Positions 60,116-64,000 of a stretch of DNA of 64,000 nt are shown piece by piece; the first letter of the stretch is position 1; every line of letters begins with the position of its first letter. The translations under genes and the position numbers were made by a program. The notes beneath the pieces were generated by a model. It was given only the letters and a program-made list of their open reading frames with translations, made no database searches and had not been told where the DNA came from. Origin of the DNA: Acidimicrobiia bacterium (GTDB lineage: Bacteria; Actinomycetota; Acidimicrobiia; IMCC26256; PALSA-555); NCBI GenBank assembly GCA_040881685.1, contig JBBECS010000019.1:26156-90155 (forward strand), given 5' to 3'.

Positions 60116-61636
60116 TCAGAGCGCGCGCGTTGGCCGCCAGGCGCCCACGATGTCGCGGATCCGGCCAATGATCTCGCCAACGGTCGCGTAGGCCTTCACC
60201 GCCTCGATGCACGCATCCATCACGTTCTCGTTGCCGCGTACTGCCGCGGTGATGTGATCAAGGGCCGTTTTGACGGCGTCGCTGTCGCGCCGCGCCCTCA
60301 GGGTGGAGAGCGCATCACGCTGTGCTTGTTCCGTCCTGGGATCGATCTCGAAAGCCGGGAGCGCGATCGGCTCTGAAGTGAAGCGGTTCACGCCGACCAC
60401 GGTCGTCTCACCGGTTTCGACGTTGCGTGCTTGGCGGTAGGCGGCCTCGTTGAGTTCGTTCTGGAACCACCCGCTGCTGATGCACGCGATGGAACCGCCG
60501 CGTTGGTCGATGCGGTCCATCACCCCGAGGACTTGCGCTGCAAGCTCGTCGGTCAACGCCTCGACCGCGTATGACCCGGCGAAGGGGTCGAGAGTCTCGG
60601 TCACACCGGTTTCAAAGCACAGGATCTGCTGGGTTCGCAGTGCCACCGTGGCTGCGTCGCTTGTCGGCGTGCCGAGCGCTTCGTCGTACGCGCAGACGTG
60701 GAGTGTCTGGACGCCACCAAGAGCGGCCGCCAAGCCTTCGACCGTGGTACGGCTGATGTTGTTCAGTGGCTGCTGCGCGGTGAGCGACGAACCCGCGGTG
60801 AACGCGAAGATACGCAACTGGCTCGACTTCGGGTCCTTGGCGCCGTAACGGTCCCGCAGAAGGTGGGCCCAGACCCGGCGCGCGGCCCGGAACTTGGCGA
60901 CCTCTTCGAGGATCTCGATACCGGACGAGAGGAACGCGAAGAGACTTGGCGCGAACTGGTCGACTGACAGTCCCCGGGCAATGGCGGCATCGAGGTACGC
61001 AATGGCGTTGGCGAACGTGAAGGCGATTTCCTGCACCGCATCGGATCCGGACTCGCGGATGTGGTAGCCGGAGATGGCGAGGGGCACCCAGTTGGGTACT
61101 TCCCGGGCGCAGTATTCGATCACGTCGACGGCCAAGCTCAGGGACGGTTCGGGCTCGAAGATCTGAGTGCCGCGAGCGATGAACTCTTTGAGGACATCGT
61201 TCTGGATGAACAGACCGAACTCGTTCGGGTCGACACCACGTTGCTCGGCGAGCGCGACGAACATGGCGGCCCACAGGTAGCCAATGGAATTTGCCGTCGT
61301 GCGAACTTGGGAGATCTGCTCGAGCGGAATGTCACGCATGAGGATCTCGATGTCGGCGAGACTGTCGATCGCCACACCGACCTTGCCGACCTCGCCCAGG
61401 GCCAAGTGGTCATCGGAGTCCAGGCCAAGCTGTGTGGGAAGGTCGAGAGCCACCGAGAACCCGGTCTGGCCCGCGTCGAGCAGCTCACGGAAGCGCTGGT
61501 TGGTGTCGGCGGCAGAACCGAAGCCGGCGTACTGCCCCATGATCCAGGGTCCCGGCTGGTCGGTGACCCCGCGGGTGAACGGGAACTGGCCGGGCCGTTC
61601 GGCTCCTTCCGGGGCGTAATCGGCCCGAAGGGTCAT
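60116..61636 (-). CDS. B12-dependent acyl-CoA mutase catalytic subunit, module 2
   Basis: This is a 506-residue catalytic subunit paralogous to the plus-strand mutase but about 36 residues shorter at the N-terminus. Equivalent residues are Tyr36 in GQYAGFGS, Arg155 in KEFIARGTQIF and His192 in SGYHIRESG. FDLP of methylmalonyl-CoA mutase is LDLPTQLGLDSD here. It has no B12 domain; the small subunit at 63210-63641 in the same run is the likely partner. The ATG at 61636 overlaps the ligase stop by 4 nt (ATGA). Confidence 0.93.
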   Translation of the reverse strand: MTLRADYAPEGAERPGQFPFTRGVTDQPGPWIMGQYAGFGSAADTNQRFRELLDAGQTGFSVALDLPTQLGLDSDDHLALGEVGKVGVAIDSLADIEILMRDIPLEQISQVRTTANSIGYLWAAMFVALAEQRGVDPNEFGLFIQNDVLKEFIARGTQIFEPEPSLSLAVDVIEYCAREVPNWVPLAISGYHIRESGSDAVQEIAFTFANAIAYLDAAIARGLSVDQFAPSLFAFLSSGIEILEEVAKFRAARRVWAHLLRDRYGAKDPKSSQLRIFAFTAGSSLTAQQPLNNISRTTVEGLAAALGGVQTLHVCAYDEALGTPTSDAATVALRTQQILCFETGVTETLDPFAGSYAVEALTDELAAQVLGVMDRIDQRGGSIACISSGWFQNELNEAAYRQARNVETGETTVVGVNRFTSEPIALPAFEIDPRTEQAQRDALSTLRARRDSDAVKTALDHITAAVRGNENVMDACIEAVKAYATVGEIIGRIRDIVGAWRPTRAL

Positions 61637-63165
61637 CGGTTCACCCTTTCGGCCTCGAGGTCCAGACGAAGCTGCTTTTTCGAGATCTTGCCCGTGGCCT
61701 GAAGCGGGAACGCATCGACCTGCCGAATGTCCTTCGGCTTCTTGTAGGCGGAGAGTCGCTGGCGACAGTGGGCGAGCACCGACTCCACGGCGACGTGCTC
61801 ACCGTCCCGAACGGAGTAGAGCGCAACGATGCGCTGGCCCCATTCCGCGTCCTGAACGCCAACAACAGCGACCTCGGCGATGCCTGGCAGCTCAGCGATG
61901 ACGTCTTCGACCTCGCGGGGATAGACGTTGTAGCCCCCGGAGATGATCATGTCGCCCTTGCGGTCTACGAGGTACACCCGTCCGGCCGAATCGAGCTTGC
62001 CGAGGTCGCCCGTGTGGAGCCATCCATCGACCACGGACTTGGCCGCGGATTCATCCGCGATACCCCAGTAGCCGGACATCGTGTGGTCACCACGGGTGAT
62101 GAGCTCGCCGACCTCTCCAGGGGGGACCGTGGAACCGTGCTCGTCGACGATGCGAACCTCGACGCCAGCGCACGGAAAACCAGCCGACGTGAGCAGCTCA
62201 GGATGCGACGTGATGCCCAGCGCGTGATCGTCCGCCGAGAGCACCGTCACGGGCGGGATCGCCTCGACCAACCCGTACATTTGGATGAGGTTCGAAGTGA
62301 TCCGTTCGAAGCTTTCGCGGATCTGCTCCGATGGCATCGGCGAGCCTGCATAGACCAGGCGTTGCAGGCGTGATGTATCCAACGCGTTCAAGTCGTCGTG
62401 CATCAAGAGTCGCGCCACCATCGTGGGTACGAGCACTGTCCCCGTCACCCCACGGTGGTTGACCGCCTCGAACAGGTCGTCGGGATCGAAGGTTGGGAGA
62501 ATGAGTTGGCGGGCACCCATCAGGAAGTGTGGAAGCACGAAGAGGCCGCTGGCGTGGGTGATGGGACCGGCATGGCACCAGACATCGGCCGGCGTCGGCG
62601 TCATGATGTCAGTGAGGATGTTGTAGAGGCTCGCGATGCGATTCTGATGGGTCCGAGTCGCACCCTTGGGCTTTCCGGTGGTGCCGGACGAGTAGTTGAG
62701 TGAGATGAGCGTGTCCGGCGCAATGTCGTCTGTGAGATGGGGTTCGGAATCCGCAAGGAACCGGTCGTAGGGAATGCCGTCTCCATCGCCGATCACGATC
62801 GTGTGGTCCACGACATCCCGCAGTTCCTGAATCCTGTCTGCGAACTCGGCGCGATGAATGAGGGCTTTGGCGTCGCAGTCGCGTGCGATGCGACACCAGT
62901 CGCTTGGGCTCAGGCGATAGTTCAAGGCGACTCGGACGAGCCCAGCCGAGGAGATGCCGAAGTCGGTCTCGACGTAGGCGATCCCGTTCGATTGGAGATC
63001 AAGGACGCGGTCGCCCGGCGCCAATCCCAGGTTGAGCAGGCCACGACCGAGGCGCCGCGAGCGGTCGGCGACCTCGACAAAGGACAGCTGTCGCCCTGGT
63101 TCTTCGAGGGCGATGCCGGTGCCATGCCGCTGCGCTGCCCGCGCCACGAGAGTGCCGAGGTTCAT
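61633..63165 (-). CDS. AMP-forming acyl-CoA synthetase of mutase module 2
   Basis: This 510-residue ligase has P-loop NYSSGTTGKPKGATRTH, then GPITHASGLFVLP, MYGLVEAIPP, LHTGDLGKLDSAG, GGYNVYPREVED and the catalytic lysine in ATGKISKKQLR. The motifs fit medium-chain or aromatic acid ligases. AGGAGAGG precedes the ATG at 63165. It is coupled to the mutase gene, so it probably makes the mutase substrate directly. A Crp-like site lies just upstream. Confidence 0.92.
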   Translation of the reverse strand: MNLGTLVARAAQRHGTGIALEEPGRQLSFVEVADRSRRLGRGLLNLGLAPGDRVLDLQSNGIAYVETDFGISSAGLVRVALNYRLSPSDWCRIARDCDAKALIHRAEFADRIQELRDVVDHTIVIGDGDGIPYDRFLADSEPHLTDDIAPDTLISLNYSSGTTGKPKGATRTHQNRIASLYNILTDIMTPTPADVWCHAGPITHASGLFVLPHFLMGARQLILPTFDPDDLFEAVNHRGVTGTVLVPTMVARLLMHDDLNALDTSRLQRLVYAGSPMPSEQIRESFERITSNLIQMYGLVEAIPPVTVLSADDHALGITSHPELLTSAGFPCAGVEVRIVDEHGSTVPPGEVGELITRGDHTMSGYWGIADESAAKSVVDGWLHTGDLGKLDSAGRVYLVDRKGDMIISGGYNVYPREVEDVIAELPGIAEVAVVGVQDAEWGQRIVALYSVRDGEHVAVESVLAHCRQRLSAYKKPKDIRQVDAFPLQATGKISKKQLRLDLEAERVNR

Positions 63166-63187
63166 GCCTCTCCTGATCTACTGAACG

Positions 63188-63203
63188 TGTGACGGTCGCC
63201 ACA
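63188..63203. promoter_or_regulatory. Crp-like palindrome upstream of the module 2 ligase
   Basis: TGTGA-CGGTCG-CCACA matches TGTGA-N6-TCACA at nine of ten positions. It lies in the 44-nt gap between the B12 subunit stop and the ligase start. A second promoter for ligase-mutase within the run is possible, with TTATTG-like bases beside it. Confidence 0.35.
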
Positions 63204-63209
63204 ATAACG

Positions 63210-63641
63210 TCATAGAGGCTCGGCGGGCTCGTCGCGGCGGGCGGCAAGCGCACCCTTGAGCCACGAGACAATCTCGCCGAGGGGTGCCCCAGGTGTGAAG
63301 ACACGGGCAATCCCGGCGTGCTCGAGTTGCGCGATGTGCGCGTCAGGGATCACGCCGCCGCCGAACACGAGGACGTGGTCGAGGTGACGGGCGCGGAGTT
63401 CCCGGACGACGGCGGGGAACACGGTGGCGTGTGCTCCGGAGAGGGATGACAGGCCGACAGCATCCACATCTTCCTGGAGGGCGACCTCGGCGATGGCCTC
63501 GGGGGACTGTCGCAGCCCGGAGTAGATGACTTCGAACCCGGCGTCGCGCAAGGTCATCGCTACGACCTTGGCACCGCGGTCGTGACCGTCGAGGCCGGGC
63601 TTGGCGACGAGCACACGCCAAGTGCGGGGCGAGCTCATCAT
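63210..63641 (-). CDS. cobalamin B12-binding small subunit of mutase module 2
   Basis: This is a 143-residue B12-binding domain. The DGHDRG motif holds the axial His20, with GLSSLSGAH and FGGGVIPDAH completing the site. It is clearly paralogous to the 49881-50297 protein (shared KPGLDGHDRGAKVV). Start is ATG 63641, overlapping the upstream stop (ATGA); the next codon is also ATG. It belongs to the run ATP-grasp ligase, B12 subunit, AMP ligase, mutase and is the natural partner of 60116-61636. Confidence 0.92.
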   Translation of the reverse strand: MMSSPRTWRVLVAKPGLDGHDRGAKVVAMTLRDAGFEVIYSGLRQSPEAIAEVALQEDVDAVGLSSLSGAHATVFPAVVRELRARHLDHVLVFGGGVIPDAHIAQLEHAGIARVFTPGAPLGEIVSWLKGALAARRDEPAEPL

Positions 63642-64000
63642 TTCGCGCGCGGTTCGACGTAGGCCGCGTCGAGGATACGGATCCCGGTGGGGAACACGGC
63701 AACGGGATTGAGGTCGAGCTCGAACCCCGCGGGCCATCCGTCGACGATCTGTGAGACCGTCGCGACGAGCTGAGCGAGGGACGGAATGTCACCCGCGGGC
63801 TGCCCTCGTGTGCTCGTGAGGAGCCGTCCGACCGCGGTTTCGGCGATCATCGCCGCGGCCTCGTGCATATCGACTGGGGCCAGGCGCACGGTGACGTCAC
63901 CCATCGCCTCGGTGTGAATGCCGCCGGTGCCGACGCTGACGACCGGGCCCAACGGCGTCGATGCGACGCCCACCAGAACTTCGGTGTGCCCAGTGACCAT
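63638..64000 (-). CDS. C-terminal part of an ATP-grasp ADP-forming acyl-CoA synthetase (partial)
   Basis: At least 120 residues are visible; the 5' end lies beyond the window. The sequence HTEVLVGVASTPLGPVVSVG, then GGIHTEAMGDVTVRLAPVD and ELDLNPVAVFPTGIRILDA, matches the C-terminal ATP-grasp lobe of acetate-CoA ligase (ADP-forming)-type enzymes. Such enzymes interconvert acyl-CoA plus ADP with acid plus ATP. It is coupled to the B12 subunit by ATGA. It may activate an acid or conserve energy from the pathway's acyl-CoA product. Confidence 0.85.
   Translation of the reverse strand: MVTGHTEVLVGVASTPLGPVVSVGTGGIHTEAMGDVTVRLAPVDMHEAAAMIAETAVGRLLTSTRGQPAGDIPSLAQLVATVSQIVDGWPAGFELDLNPVAVFPTGIRILDAAYVEPRAK

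Noticed and set aside
1-64000. CRISPR arrays, tRNA/rRNA genes, transposases or phage integrases
   Set aside because: No regularly spaced repeats, no cloverleaf or rRNA signature and no recombinase motif were found on reading either strand.

Overview
The window is a GC-rich, densely coded stretch of a chromosome with many GTG and TTG starts, start/stop overlaps (ATGA, GTGA, TGATG) and several starts that look leaderless. Gene content fits a free-living heterotrophic actinobacterium: a HelD-type RNA polymerase helicase, a PIG-L/Mca-type deacetylase, FadD/FadE and MaoC/SDR lipid genes, and B12-dependent acyl-CoA mutases. Acidimicrobiia is my best guess, an inference from overall flavour. I see no rRNA, tRNA, CRISPR array, transposase or phage gene.

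Layout. 0-11.4 kb is housekeeping: a histidine phosphatase, a HelD-like helicase, an M3 oligopeptidase convergent with a DUF885 peptidase, an SDR, class II fumarase and Lon. 11.4-17.4 kb (minus) is a full peptide-type ABC importer behind a clear TTGACA/TAGAGT promoter with a Crp-like site. 17.5-19.5 kb holds an ion-channel-like membrane protein and a PIG-L deacetylase. 19.6-25.4 kb (plus) is a branched-chain-amino-acid-type importer whose two permeases are fused into one 908-residue protein with an extra membrane domain; it ends at a strong hairpin terminator. 25.4-42.9 kb is mixed lipid and carbonyl metabolism: a TetR regulator, MaoC hydratase and SDR, two acyl-CoA ligases, a FadE-like dehydrogenase, an amidohydrolase divergent from a Tat-exported protein across a perfect palindrome, two NAD(P) oxidoreductases, a nitroreductase, a VOC protein, cold-shock protein, GNAT, aldehyde dehydrogenase and HAD phosphatase.

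43.5-64 kb looks, by eye, less GC-rich and reads as a catabolic island. It has an orphan BMP-type binding protein, an M20 hydrolase, an acyl-CoA ligase and an EamA exporter. Next comes a divergent cluster: on the minus strand a small B12 protein, a MaoC hydratase and an isochorismatase-like hydrolase; on the plus strand an SDR, a luciferase-like oxidoreductase, HyuA, a PaaX-type regulator, a benzoate-CoA-ligase-like enzyme, an Old Yellow Enzyme relative with a C-terminal fibronectin-III-like domain, and a B12-dependent acyl-CoA mutase catalytic subunit. This mutase ends 9 nt from a second mutase on the other strand, which has its own AMP-ligase, small B12 subunit and an ATP-grasp acyl-CoA ligase that runs off the window.

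Working model (inference): an amide-, ureide- or ring-containing carboxylic acid is bound outside the cell, trimmed by hydrolases, activated to a CoA thioester, reduced, rearranged by one or two split B12 mutases and oxidised by MaoC/SDR enzymes, under PaaX-family control. The two split mutase modules and the OYE-FnIII fusion are the parts most likely to be undescribed.
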